Under the pieces are notes generated by a model that did not search any database, had not been told where the DNA came from, and saw only the letters and a program-made list of their open reading frames with translations. From positions 1 to 64,000 of the forward strand of contig UWYT01000188.1 of NCBI GenBank assembly GCA_900608495.1: 64,000 nt of DNA. The letters are read 5' to 3'. The DNA comes from Olavius algarvensis spirochete endosymbiont. Lineage in GTDB: Bacteria; Spirochaetota; Spirochaetia; DSM-2461. Positions 52,414-61,031 of this stretch are shown one piece after another. Made by a program: the position numbers and the translations under genes. Position 1 is the stretch's first letter. The number at the start of each line of letters is the position of its first letter.

Positions 52414-54225
52414 ATGTCTGATGAATTAAAGGAAAAGGCGCATCAACTTCCGGAAGAATCCGGTGTATATGCTATGCGGGACAAAAAGGGAACAGCAATT
52501 TACATTGGCAAGGCCAAGAGCCTCAGGGCCAGGGTCTCCTCGTATTTCACCGGTGAAAAGGATATGAAGACACGTTTTCTGGTTGAAAAAACTGTTGATT
52601 TTGACGTGATCGTTACCAGGACTGAGTTCGAAGCTCTAGTTCTGGAAAACAGTCTGATTAAGAAACATTTACCCAAGTACAATATCGATTTAAAGGATGG
52701 GAAAAGTTATCCAGTTATCCGAATCACCTCGGAACGCTTCCCACGTGTTTTTAGAACTCGGAGGATAGTCCGCGACGGATCGATTTATTTTGGCCCCTAC
52801 CCGAATGCCAAGTCTATAGACGTATATATAGACATGATTTACAAACTTTACCAGCTCAGGCGTTGCAAGGTGTTTAGAAGAAGGGATAAACCCTGTCTCT
52901 ATCATCATATCGGGCGCTGCTCGGCACCATGCGTAAACAAGATTAGTGAGGAAGAATATGGAAAGATAATACGCAAAATAAAAGTGATGTTATCGGGTAA
53001 GACGATTGGGATTAAGAAAGAGCTGGAAAAACAAATGCGAGAGGCCGCTGCGCAATTAGCCTTTGAACGGGCCGGCGAATTCAGGGATGCTCTTAAATCC
53101 CTCGAATTTCTTGAGGCGGAGCAAAGTATTGTGGACTTCAAGGATGAGACGAAGGATTATATCGACTACGTCGCTTCGGGTCGATATGCGGTGTTTGCAA
53201 TGATTAAGATGAGGGGAGGACAAATTGTCGATCGTGAACTCTATGTAAATGAATACGCCGGCTTGGCGGCTGAGGCTCTTCCTGAATTTCTTATTCAGTA
53301 TTATGGTCAAACTGGAAGGGAAATTCCAAGTAGGATTTATTTGCCCGAGCGTCCCGACAGACTTGTGGAGAGATTTTTTGCCGAAAATGGGAATTCAGCC
53401 CCGAAATTGTCGATTCCCGATAAGAAGAAAGACCTTGTTATTCAAGAGATGGCTCGACAAAACGCTGGAGCGGAATTGGATTTTTTAGTGTATAAGGAAG
53501 GGGATCGACCTGCCTTGGCAATGCTGCAGCAGGTTCTTTCCCTTCCAAGCATTCCGAGGAGGATCGAGGGCTTTGATATCGCTCAGCTTGGTGGAAGGCA
53601 TACGGTTGCGTCTATGATTTCATTTGTGGATGGACGGCCAGATAGAGCAGCTTATCGACATTACAAAATACTTGGCACAGGTGGTGAAGTTAATGATTTC
53701 AAGGCAATTGCCGAGGTGGTGGCAAGACGTTATCAACGGCTTCTCAATGAGGAGAAGCCCCTGCCGAATTTAATCCTTGTCGACGGAGGTAGGGGACAGG
53801 TATCGGCTGCTTGGGGAGTATTGGAAGCGTTGAATCTCAACGACAAAATTTCTCTTGTGGGTTTAGCCAAGAAAAATGAAGAGCTCTGGCAACCCGATTC
53901 TTCGAAAGCGGTGAAATTGCCCGAGGGCGATCCCGGACTTCGGGTTTTGCAGTACGTTCGGGATGAGGCACATAGATTCGCGACTTCCCGCAACCAACGT
54001 TTGCGTGCAAAAGATGTTAAATTAACAACGCTTGAGGGGGTTCCGGGTATTGGACCTGCCAGAAGCGCGAAGTTGCTTGGGCAGTACAAATCCCTTGAGG
54101 GTATATATGATCGGACTTTGAATGAAATCGCGAAAACAGCGGGTGTTGGAATGGAGGTGGCAGAGACGCTAAGAAACTTTCTTGGGTGTGCGCTGGAGGT
54201 GAAAAAGATTGACAAAACCCAGTAG
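52414..54225 (+). CDS. uvrC: Excinuclease ABC subunit C
   Basis: Makes both incisions in nucleotide excision repair. The 603-residue protein has the GIY-YIG domain at the N-terminus (GVYAMRDKKGTAIYIGKAK), and a Cys-rich patch (CKVFRRRDKPCLYHHIGRCSAPC). The UVR motif lies near 205-240, the RNase H-like catalytic domain has VDGGRGQVSAA, and a helix-hairpin-helix (LEGVPGIGPARSAKLL) sits at the end. Length is normal. Its 3' end is two bases from a convergent membrane-protein gene. Confidence 0.96.
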   Translation: MSDELKEKAHQLPEESGVYAMRDKKGTAIYIGKAKSLRARVSSYFTGEKDMKTRFLVEKTVDFDVIVTRTEFEALVLENSLIKKHLPKYNIDLKDGKSYPVIRITSERFPRVFRTRRIVRDGSIYFGPYPNAKSIDVYIDMIYKLYQLRRCKVFRRRDKPCLYHHIGRCSAPCVNKISEEEYGKIIRKIKVMLSGKTIGIKKELEKQMREAAAQLAFERAGEFRDALKSLEFLEAEQSIVDFKDETKDYIDYVASGRYAVFAMIKMRGGQIVDRELYVNEYAGLAAEALPEFLIQYYGQTGREIPSRIYLPERPDRLVERFFAENGNSAPKLSIPDKKKDLVIQEMARQNAGAELDFLVYKEGDRPALAMLQQVLSLPSIPRRIEGFDIAQLGGRHTVASMISFVDGRPDRAAYRHYKILGTGGEVNDFKAIAEVVARRYQRLLNEEKPLPNLILVDGGRGQVSAAWGVLEALNLNDKISLVGLAKKNEELWQPDSSKAVKLPEGDPGLRVLQYVRDEAHRFATSRNQRLRAKDVKLTTLEGVPGIGPARSAKLLGQYKSLEGIYDRTLNEIAKTAGVGMEVAETLRNFLGCALEVKKIDKTQ

Positions 54226-54227
54226 AC

Positions 54228-54812
54228 TTAGCGATTCCTTTCGACTGGATTTGGGTGAGATTTACGAGAGCTTATTTGAACAACTATAAATACCAATAGA
54301 AGTATAGCATAAAGTATCCACGACCAGTTATCTGAATTAGAGGGGAAAAAGTGAATGGTGGAATGGTAGATTAGGTAGGTTCCGACTACTGAAGTGAAGA
54401 CAAGAATTAGACTTCTGTACAACAATACTGTAAGTATTCCGCCGACGAGGCTAGATGCCAACTGCAAGATAAGTTTCCCAGTGGCCTCCAGGTCCCATCC
54501 AGCTTGTTCGATAATAGGGAAGCTAAGTACTAATCCTCCTACCATGCCGAGCACAAAGAAGCTGAGTCTGACCAGAAAATGCGATACAAGTCCAAGGATC
54601 GCTCCGATTATTAAGCCCAATATCAGATACAACTGGCTGTTTTCGCTTTTGGAACCAACCCATACACCGAGCGCGAGTCCTGCTAACAGCGCGACTAAAA
54701 AGAGCGATATCCGATAAGCTCGATAACCGAGCAAACCCAAGAACAATCCAATTGGAACAAATATCCAACCATATCCGCTAAAAATTTGAGTTAGATCCAC
54801 TATAATCTCCAC
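54228..54812 (-). CDS. DUF4203-like membrane protein
   Basis: A 194-residue protein that is mostly hydrophobic, with six or seven membrane segments and a short charged C-terminus. The pattern of Gly-rich segments (LFLGLLGYRAYRISLFLVAL, GLIIGAILGLVSHF, GMVGGLVLSFPI) fits the DUF4203 (TM7-type) family; function unknown. It is convergent with uvrC with almost no space and no visible terminator, so antisense read-through is possible. Confidence 0.65.
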   Translation of the reverse strand: MEIIVDLTQIFSGYGWIFVPIGLFLGLLGYRAYRISLFLVALLAGLALGVWVGSKSENSQLYLILGLIIGAILGLVSHFLVRLSFFVLGMVGGLVLSFPIIEQAGWDLEATGKLILQLASSLVGGILTVLLYRSLILVFTSVVGTYLIYHSTIHFFPSNSDNWSWILYAILLLVFIVVQISSRKSHPNPVERNR

Positions 54813-55152
54813 AAAGTACTAATTAGGTTTTTACTGAAAACGCTCTCACTTCAGGTGTCAGCTCATATCCGGTGTCAATCGGTGAGGAAAAATTCCTTTC
54901 GCATACGACGTTTGATTTATATACTAAGACTGAGTTTCAATGCAAGCGTTGATGTTGAGTTTCAGGGATTAGAATTCTTGTTGATTGAGGTAGTGGATTT
55001 GGAGATTGCGAGCAATTGCAGTGGAATGGCTAGCGAAACTTGATGGATATCCAAAATTCAATTGTGGGTATGAATCAGGCATCTCATACAGGGGGTGTAT
55101 TTGAGGAATTAGACGAAAAAGTATAATTTTCCGTCTAGTATCAAGAATTGAT
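54813..55152. other. Upstream region of the ECF sigma gene
   Basis: About 340 bases without a gene. It holds the likely sigma-gene promoter (TTTGAG 55100-55105, 16 bases, TATAAT 55122-55127). An inverted repeat covers the -10: arms at 55111-55120 and 55127-55136 (AGACGAAAAA against TTTTCCGTCT, one mismatch). No other structure was found from 54813 to 55095. Confidence 0.5.
55100..55136 (+). promoter_or_regulatory. Promoter with overlapping inverted repeat
   Basis: A TATAAT at 55122-55127 sits in the spacer and right-arm edge of an inverted repeat (55111-55120 / 55127-55136). A repressor, or the sigma factor's own system, could act there. The -35 (TTTGAG at 55100-55105) is weak, and the 25-base leader to the ATG has no good Shine-Dalgarno. 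Confidence 0.5.
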
Positions 55153-55695
55153 ATGGTAGTTTTGGAAAAAATTTTTAGAGATGAAGGTCCGCGCTTACTC
55201 AAATGGATTCGAATTCGCCTGAAGGTGAACGAGGATGCGGAGGATATATTGCAGGATATTTTTGCCGGGGCTGCGAGTGCTTTGACAACTCTTCATAATG
55301 CCAACAATCTAGTTTCCTGGCTTTATGTAAGTGCAAGAAATGCAGTGATTGACACTTGGAGAGGCAGGGACAAGCAACATTTCGAATTGAATTCGGAAGC
55401 GCTAGCCGAAACTTCCATAGAATTTTTTGATGAAACTGCTGTTCTTGATCCAGAGGAGATATTTCGAAGGGCGCAGACCTATGAGGCCCTGGAAGAGGCC
55501 ATCGAAATGTTGCCTGAGAGTCAGAGAGAGGTTTTTCTCCTTCAAACGGTTTACGGTTATACTTTTCGCGAGACGGCGGAATTATTGAATATTTCGATTA
55601 ATACAGCTATGTCGAGGAAACGTTATGCCATTATCCGGCTTAGAGAATACCTCGACGATTACAAGAATATCGTAATGCTACAGGAGGTAGGATGA
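55153..55695 (+). CDS. ECF-type RNA polymerase sigma factor
   Basis: A 180-residue sigma-70 family protein with region 2 at about residues 5-75 (EDAEDILQDIFAGAASAL, the -10-contacting part) and region 4 at about 110-170 (LPESQREVFLLQTVYGYTFRETAELLNI, a helix-turn-helix). Such proteins direct RNA polymerase to stress genes. The next gene overlaps its stop and encodes a small Cys-rich membrane protein that could be a partner or anti-sigma factor. No classical anti-sigma with a zinc ZAS motif is present. Confidence 0.9.
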   Translation: MVVLEKIFRDEGPRLLKWIRIRLKVNEDAEDILQDIFAGAASALTTLHNANNLVSWLYVSARNAVIDTWRGRDKQHFELNSEALAETSIEFFDETAVLDPEEIFRRAQTYEALEEAIEMLPESQREVFLLQTVYGYTFRETAELLNISINTAMSRKRYAIIRLREYLDDYKNIVMLQEVG

Positions 55696-56039
55696 TGAAT
55701 AAGAAGTGGATTGGTTGGAAAATCCTGGGAGGCGTGATAATTATCCCGGGTTTGCTGTTCCTTGCTGCTTGGGTTTTCATGCTGATTTGGAACGTGTTGA
55801 TGACTGAGATTTTCGGTTTGCCAGTAATTTCGTTTTGGCAAGGGGTGGGCCTGATTGTTCTAGCCCAGTTCCTTTTTGGCAACATCTGTGGAAAACGGTG
55901 TAAGTGCAAGTGCAAAAAAGGCCGCGGTGGGAAGAAGTGGAAGAAAGAGATGAAGGAACATTTCAATAAGCACTGTGCTGAGACTAATGGGGAAGCGAGC
56001 GCCGAAACCACTAGTGTTGGACCATCCAGGGAAACTTAA
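55695..56039 (+). CDS. Small membrane protein with Cys/His-rich tail, sigma-linked
   Basis: A 114-residue protein with two membrane segments (about residues 9-34 and 47-65) and a basic tail. The segment LIWNVLMTEIFGLPVISFWQ, containing Phe-Gly-Leu-Pro and Phe-Trp-Gln, resembles a family of small membrane proteins often found beside ECF sigma genes in other phyla. Their function is unknown to me. In this one the tail has Cys66, 70, 72, 74 and 95 (numbered from the first ATG at 55692), with His90 and His94, as expected of a metal or thiol switch. AGGAGG lies seven bases before ATG 55695; an adjacent ATG at 55692 is also possible. A strong terminator follows at 56047. Confidence 0.75.
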   Translation: MNKKWIGWKILGGVIIIPGLLFLAAWVFMLIWNVLMTEIFGLPVISFWQGVGLIVLAQFLFGNICGKRCKCKCKKGRGGKKWKKEMKEHFNKHCAETNGEASAETTSVGPSRET

Positions 56040-56046
56040 TCCTTAT

Positions 56047-56082
56047 GTGGGCTTGTGAGAGATTTCACATGCCCACTTTTTT
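56047..56082 (+). terminator. Strong intrinsic terminator
   Basis: A twelve-base stem (GTGGGCTTGTGA with TCACATGCCCAC, one mismatch) with a short loop is followed directly by six T at 56077-56082. It ends the ECF sigma operon. Confidence 0.9.
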
Positions 56083-56159
56083 AAACGCCAATAGGCTAAA
56101 TAGCCTAATCTATTTTCAAGTCAGGCATCAATTGTTCTTCCCACCGGCGTCGCATGTGC

Positions 56160-56165
56160 TATACT
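56160..56165 (+). promoter_or_regulatory. -10 box of a leaderless transcript
   Basis: TATACT ends seven bases before the GTG start of the SixA-like gene at 56173. No good -35 is at 17 bases. With no Shine-Dalgarno present, the mRNA probably begins at the start codon. Confidence 0.5.
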
Positions 56166-56172
56166 CATCTAC

Positions 56173-56670
56173 GTGAGAAGATTAACCCTTCTGAGGCATG
56201 CAAAGAGTTCCTGGAAAAACACCGAACTCGCCGATATAGATAGGCCGCTGAATAGCCGTGGCCGTTCGGATGCAAAAATCATTGGTGCTGCCTGTGCCGG
56301 ACGTATGCCTCTACCGGAGATAGCTCTCGTTTCTCCGGCAAGAAGGGTGAGTGAAACCATCGAACTTTTTTTTGAAGCCTGGACAACGGCCACGCCGAAG
56401 ATTGTCAGGGTGAACGAACTTTACCGAGCGGACATGGCCGATTGGATAAACGCTGTCAAAACTTACAGGGATGATGCCAGCCACCTCCTGGCCTGTGGGC
56501 ATCAGCCTGAACTTGGTGAATTCGCCGCTTGGTTTTGCAAAGAAACCATCGGAGAATTGCCAACCGCAACAGCAATATCGATTCTATTTCCTGGTGAGCA
56601 ATTGGATGAGAACATCGGCAACTTGGATTTTGTTTTAAGACCAAGAGAAATTGCTGGATTGGGTTACTGA
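56173..56670 (+). CDS. SixA-like histidine phosphatase
   Basis: A 165-residue phosphatase of the histidine phosphatase branch. The catalytic motif is LRHAKSSW with the nucleophile His in RHA near residue 9, followed by Arg in SPARRVSE and His in CGHQPEL. SixA removes phosphate from His-containing phosphotransfer domains. No sensor kinase is close, so the target is not known. It starts with GTG and has no Shine-Dalgarno; TATACT lies seven bases upstream. Confidence 0.85.
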   Translation: MRRLTLLRHAKSSWKNTELADIDRPLNSRGRSDAKIIGAACAGRMPLPEIALVSPARRVSETIELFFEAWTTATPKIVRVNELYRADMADWINAVKTYRDDASHLLACGHQPELGEFAAWFCKETIGELPTATAISILFPGEQLDENIGNLDFVLRPREIAGLGY

Positions 56671-56763
56671 GTAAGTTCCGTAACCGATCGGTGAATCTAC
56701 CAACACCTCACTATATGCATGCCTATCTTGCAATTCCGATACACGTAATGAGATGATGTCTGG

Positions 56764-57840
56764 ATGAAAATAGGAGTGTTGTTGTCCGGGGGTGTGGATA
56801 GCTCAACAGCCTTACTATCTATAAAAAAGAATTATCCTGAGGCAACGATCCACGCATACTATCTAAAAATATGGCTCGAAGATGAACTCACCTCTCTGGG
56901 GACTTGCCCTTGGGAGGAAGATTTGAACTACGCGCGCGCGGTTTGTGATATCGCGAAAACACCACTAAAAGTAATAAGTCTACAAAAAGAGTATTGGGAG
57001 CGCATAGTCTCCTACACTTTGGCCGAATTGAAAGCCGGTCGCACGCCAAGTCCGGATATTCTATGCAACCGACTAATCAAGTTTGATACCTTTTTTCACC
57101 GTGTCGGTGAATCCCTGGATAAGGTTGCTTCTGGTCACTACGCGGTTTGCACTCGGGGCTTCGATGGAATCCATTATATCCGAAAATCACCCGATCCAAT
57201 CAAAGATCAAACCTATTTCCTCTCTCAACTCACACAGGAGCAAGCCTCGATGGCAATGTTCCCTATTGGTCGAATGACCAAATCCGAAGTACGTCGGCTG
57301 GCGGTGGAGTTAAATGTGCCGGCGAAGACGAGAAAGGACAGTCAAGGCATTTGCTTCCTCGGGAAAATAAAATATCGAGATTTCGTGCGGCATTATATGG
57401 GAGAGAAGAATGGAAAAATATTGGAACTTGAGACAGGTAGGGAACTTGGCACTCAAAGGGGCAGCTGGTTCTATACAATCGGTCAACGGACGGGATTGAG
57501 GCTTTCGGGTGGTCCCTGGTATGTAGTAGCCAAAAATCACGAAGAGAACACGGTAACGATAGCGAGAGGCATGGATGCGGAGGCGAAGGCACGCACTTCC
57601 TTCGTTACTGAAAGACCAAATTGGATTTCCGGTCCACCGCGAAAAACTCGGGTTAACCTGAAGTTGAGGCATGGTCCCAAAAACGTAGGAGCTACAATCG
57701 AAGAACTTGGTTCTGAGCAAAGGGGGCGATTGCGGGTGGATATGGATGAAGCAGACCGGGGTGTGGCACCCGGACAATTCGCGGTGCTGTACCACGAGGA
57801 TATTTGTCTTGGCGGCGCGATGATTTGTAAGCAGCAATAG
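56764..57840 (+). CDS. mnmA: tRNA-specific 2-thiouridylase
   Basis: Installs sulphur at the wobble uridine of Lys, Glu and Gln tRNAs. The PP-loop is SGGVDSS at residues 8-14, the catalytic Cys pair is Cys101 (DILCNRLIKF) and Cys197 (DSQGICFLG), and the tRNA-binding C-terminus is intact. The length of 358 residues is normal. No Shine-Dalgarno stands before the ATG; a weak -10 (GATGAT at 56752-56757) six bases upstream suggests a leaderless start. Confidence 0.95.
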   Translation: MKIGVLLSGGVDSSTALLSIKKNYPEATIHAYYLKIWLEDELTSLGTCPWEEDLNYARAVCDIAKTPLKVISLQKEYWERIVSYTLAELKAGRTPSPDILCNRLIKFDTFFHRVGESLDKVASGHYAVCTRGFDGIHYIRKSPDPIKDQTYFLSQLTQEQASMAMFPIGRMTKSEVRRLAVELNVPAKTRKDSQGICFLGKIKYRDFVRHYMGEKNGKILELETGRELGTQRGSWFYTIGQRTGLRLSGGPWYVVAKNHEENTVTIARGMDAEAKARTSFVTERPNWISGPPRKTRVNLKLRHGPKNVGATIEELGSEQRGRLRVDMDEADRGVAPGQFAVLYHEDICLGGAMICKQQ

Positions 57841-57882
57841 CCTTGTTGAGGAGATAGGCAGTGTTTGAACCGGCAGTGGCAG

Positions 57883-59052
57883 CTAGATGAGTTGAAGGAG
57901 AAACTCTCGGCGCTCGGAATAGCTGAAGTTCACGGGAGAATTCTTATTGTCTGAAGCACTTACGATGAGGTTTATGTCGGAGCGCTCAAGCCCATAGTCA
58001 ACCAGCGGCCTCAATCTCCCCGCCCAGTTCTCTAAATGGTCTATTAAACACTCCACATCCCGGGCCCCAGGATTGGCATTGGAACCACGGTTTATTTGAG
58101 CCCCGGCAAATGCGAGTTTATCCAGCACAGCCTGATTGCTATCTTGGGAAAGCCGTTTGACTAGCAGGCGGAACACAGGGACGGCTAACAGTGCACAGGC
58201 CAGTCCATGAGGAATCTCCAGATGAGCTCCAAGCGGTCCTGCAAGGCCATGAACGGTTCCAAGCCCCGCGTTTGCCAGGCAGAGACCGGAAAGATATGCC
58301 GCCAGCGCCAAACTGCCCCTTTGACTTTCTTCGTTGATTCCAAGCTCTTCTCCGGAAAGAAGTTCGCAAGCGCTGCCAAATAACCGCAGTCCTTCTTTGG
58401 CCAACATGTTTGTAAACAGAGTGGCTCTGGTTGAGATATAGGATTCAATAAGCTGGCAAAGAGCATCCATGCCGCAGGCCAATGTCACATTCATCGGACA
58501 GCCAAGCGTGAGTTCGGGATCTATAACGGCAGTAGCAGGCACAAAGGCATCATGTCGAAGCGATTTTTTAAAGGGGGAATCTCCATGCTTGCTGATTACG
58601 GCGTTTTTTGTCGCCTCACTGCCAGTTCCAGCGGTTGTAGGCACGGCTATCATAGGTAGCGTACGACCGCCTGGAAGGCGGGTGCCGACACCCTCCAAAT
58701 ATTCTATCACACTGCCTTCGTGACATACCATTGCCGCAACGGCCTTGCCGGCATCAAGCACACTGCCACCGCCAATTGCCAGCACCGACACGGCGGCGGC
58801 TCCCCTGGCGATTTCCACTAAGCTATCGACAGTATCAGGCGACGGCTCTCCGCTGATTGTTTCATGCACATAAGCAATGCCAGCTTTTTTAAGTCCGGTT
58901 TCAAGCAGCGTCCATGCTTGGCTTTGTAGAAAATGGCCGCCGGTAAGTATGAGAATCAATCCTTCCTTTGAGACAAGCTCTGGTAAACTTGCCGCGGAAC
59001 CGGCGCCAAAAATGAGATTAGAATTCCCTTTGTGTCGAAATGCGCTTACCAA
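57883..59052 (-). CDS. Iron-containing alcohol dehydrogenase family protein
   Basis: A 389-residue dehydrogenase of the iron-ADH family, with nucleotide-binding GGGSVLDAGK (residues 94-103), PTTAGTGSEA (138-147) and the metal site in the C-terminal domain: Asp196, Gln200, His268 and His282. A His normally occupies position 200 in classical members; Gln is found in a separate subgroup. The start is uncertain; TTG at 59052 overlaps the previous gene's stop. An in-frame ATG at 59115 lies inside that gene. Its mate, the small monooxygenase-fold protein, suggests metabolism of a reactive carbonyl. Confidence 0.82.
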   Translation of the reverse strand: MVSAFRHKGNSNLIFGAGSAASLPELVSKEGLILILTGGHFLQSQAWTLLETGLKKAGIAYVHETISGEPSPDTVDSLVEIARGAAAVSVLAIGGGSVLDAGKAVAAMVCHEGSVIEYLEGVGTRLPGGRTLPMIAVPTTAGTGSEATKNAVISKHGDSPFKKSLRHDAFVPATAVIDPELTLGCPMNVTLACGMDALCQLIESYISTRATLFTNMLAKEGLRLFGSACELLSGEELGINEESQRGSLALAAYLSGLCLANAGLGTVHGLAGPLGAHLEIPHGLACALLAVPVFRLLVKRLSQDSNQAVLDKLAFAGAQINRGSNANPGARDVECLIDHLENWAGRLRPLVDYGLERSDINLIVSASDNKNSPVNFSYSERREFLLQLI

Positions 59053-59354
59053 TCTTCGTCTTCTTTTGGATAGATAGCAAGAAATTTTTCGCCCTGTCGG
59101 TCGCAGGCCATCCAAGGCGCAACTTTTTTTCTCCAGTTCTTGTAATGGTAAGTTTCCTTATGGGCCCTCACCGCTTCTTCTGAACGATAAACCTCGTATA
59201 GCATGAAACGGCCAGGTTCGTTCTCACTTTGAAGTATATCAAAGCGCAGGTTCCCTTTCTCTTTCAGGGTTTCCTCACGGTTGATGCTAGTTTCTTTTAT
59301 GAAATTGTCCACGCATCCATGTTTCACTGATACCGACACGCAATAGACTATCAT
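59046..59354 (-). CDS. Small ABM-domain protein (LsrG/YgiN-like)
   Basis: A 102-residue dimeric ferredoxin-fold protein of the antibiotic-biosynthesis-monooxygenase group. Conserved parts include IVYCVSVSVKHGCVDNFI, LRFDILQSENEPGRFMLYEVYR, and AHKETYHYKNWR. The pattern is closest to LsrG/YgiN-type proteins, which act on autoinducer-2 phosphate products or quinols. Its stop overlaps the iron-ADH start, so the two are one unit. I recall similar pairings elsewhere; the substrate is unknown. Confidence 0.83.
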   Translation of the reverse strand: MIVYCVSVSVKHGCVDNFIKETSINREETLKEKGNLRFDILQSENEPGRFMLYEVYRSEEAVRAHKETYHYKNWRKKVAPWMACDRQGEKFLAIYPKEDEDW

Positions 59355-59379
59355 CGCTACCTCCGTGTTACTGCAGAAA

Positions 59380-61026
59380 TTAGATTTGCATTATTTTGCC
59401 GGAAAATGGGTTGAAAGTAAGTTTCTTTTTGTGTTCCATGAAGGCTTGGGGCAAAAAAGTAACAATATCACGAGCGTTTAGACTGATTTGTCCAAGGTTC
59501 AATGATGCCAAATCACCCGCAAGCCCATGTAGATAAACAGCTAAACGCAGGAGATCAGCAGAATCCAGATTCGGATGCGAGGCCGCCAGAGCTCCGAGTA
59601 AACCTGCAAGCACATCACCCGAACCAGCAGTTCCCATTCCGGCATTTCCCGTTAGGTTTATCCAAACCTTTCCATTGGGATTGGCAATGATGCTATGTGC
59701 TCCCTTGAGAACAATCATGGCCCCATAGCGATCGGCTGCTTCCAGGGCGGTATCAATCCGTCGTGTCGACACCTCGCTCGGTGATGAACCAAGAAGCCGG
59801 GCCATTTCTTTCGAGTGTGGAGTTAAAAAGGTAGGATAGGTTCGACTTCGACTCAACTCATCGCGACCGGCTAGCGCAGTAAGTCCGTCGCCATCGATAA
59901 TAAGCGGTGCTTCTATCAAGGCAATGAGTTCCAGCGCCAGTCGGATGGATTCTGGTTGAGTGGAAAGGCCCGACCCCAAGACAACCGCATCTGCCCGACT
60001 GCTAGCTTCAAGCAGCTTCGGAAGATGCTCACTCCCCAGATAGCTCGATTCGCCCTGAGGTAAGAACACCGCCTCCGGTACTAGCGGGAAAGCCTGTGAA
60101 ACCATAGCCGAGGGAATCGCCAAGTAGACATAGCCCACACCGCTCCTCAGTGCGGCTCCCCCCGCCAACGCCACTGCTCCGCAATATCCAGGCGAACCGC
60201 CAACGATCAGAATCTTCCCGAAAGTCCCCTTATGTCCCGCTGGTTCTCTCGCGCTCAGTACTGGCGGCACATTCACCGAAAGAGCAATCGAATCATCGTT
60301 GCACAGCTCCGGCGGGTAAGAGATCTCCGAGCAATACAAATCACCCCCCAAGTCGAATCCCGGATATAGCAAATTTCCTCTTTTCAAAAGCCCAAAGACA
60401 ACCGTCACTTCCGCTCGAACTGCCACTCCGAGCACCTCCCCAGTATCAGCGTTCACTCCCGAGGGAATATCCAAAGATAAAATCGGAGTATCAGAGGCAT
60501 TAATTCTCTCAACTAAAGCTGCCATCGGGCCTTCCAGATTGCGGGAGAGTCCCACCCCGAGAAGAGCATCGACAATAACATCAAACGAATCAAAATCCGT
60601 TTTTGCGAGCAAACTGGTAAGCGAGTATAATTGCAGAAATTTCAGAGGCAAGCGCTGCGCAATTCGCAGATTATCTCCCGCGGCTCCTTCCGAATCCTGG
60701 AGCCTGCTTGAATTGTCAAAACCTCTGTTTGTTGCGGCTCCGACAGTCGCGCCACCTCTGCTGTTTATATCCGATCTACCAGCCACCAACACAGTAACAG
60801 TCGCGCCCTGCGAATATAGCAACCTTGCCAGTGCAAATCCATCTCCCCCGTTATTTCCCGGTCCGCAAGCCACCAACACCCGTCTTCCAGGCACCCCCCA
60901 GCGTCTGGCAATCACCCCTCGTGCGGCGATAGCCGCATTTTCCATCAAAATGGACTCACTTATTCCATAGTTCACGATTGCAGAGCTGTCCAAACGCTGG
61001 ATATCTAGCGCAGTTGCAACCTTCAC
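59380..61026 (-). CDS. nnr: Bifunctional NAD(P)HX epimerase/dehydratase
   Basis: Repairs damaged NADH and NADPH. The first 220 residues are the epimerase domain (ACGPGNNGGDGFALARLL and VDALLGVGLSRNL). The second part is the ADP-dependent dehydratase with a ribokinase-like fold: GKILIVGGSPGYCGAVALAG, LTPHSKEMARLLG and GTAGSGDVLAG. The two-domain fusion is widespread. GTG at 61026 is chosen, just after the upstream stop; an ATG at 61086 would overlap the preceding gene by 55 bases. Length from 61026 is 548 residues. Confidence 0.93.
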   Translation of the reverse strand: MKVATALDIQRLDSSAIVNYGISESILMENAAIAARGVIARRWGVPGRRVLVACGPGNNGGDGFALARLLYSQGATVTVLVAGRSDINSRGGATVGAATNRGFDNSSRLQDSEGAAGDNLRIAQRLPLKFLQLYSLTSLLAKTDFDSFDVIVDALLGVGLSRNLEGPMAALVERINASDTPILSLDIPSGVNADTGEVLGVAVRAEVTVVFGLLKRGNLLYPGFDLGGDLYCSEISYPPELCNDDSIALSVNVPPVLSAREPAGHKGTFGKILIVGGSPGYCGAVALAGGAALRSGVGYVYLAIPSAMVSQAFPLVPEAVFLPQGESSYLGSEHLPKLLEASSRADAVVLGSGLSTQPESIRLALELIALIEAPLIIDGDGLTALAGRDELSRSRTYPTFLTPHSKEMARLLGSSPSEVSTRRIDTALEAADRYGAMIVLKGAHSIIANPNGKVWINLTGNAGMGTAGSGDVLAGLLGALAASHPNLDSADLLRLAVYLHGLAGDLASLNLGQISLNARDIVTFLPQAFMEHKKKLTFNPFSGKIMQI

Positions 61027-61031
61027 ATTCG

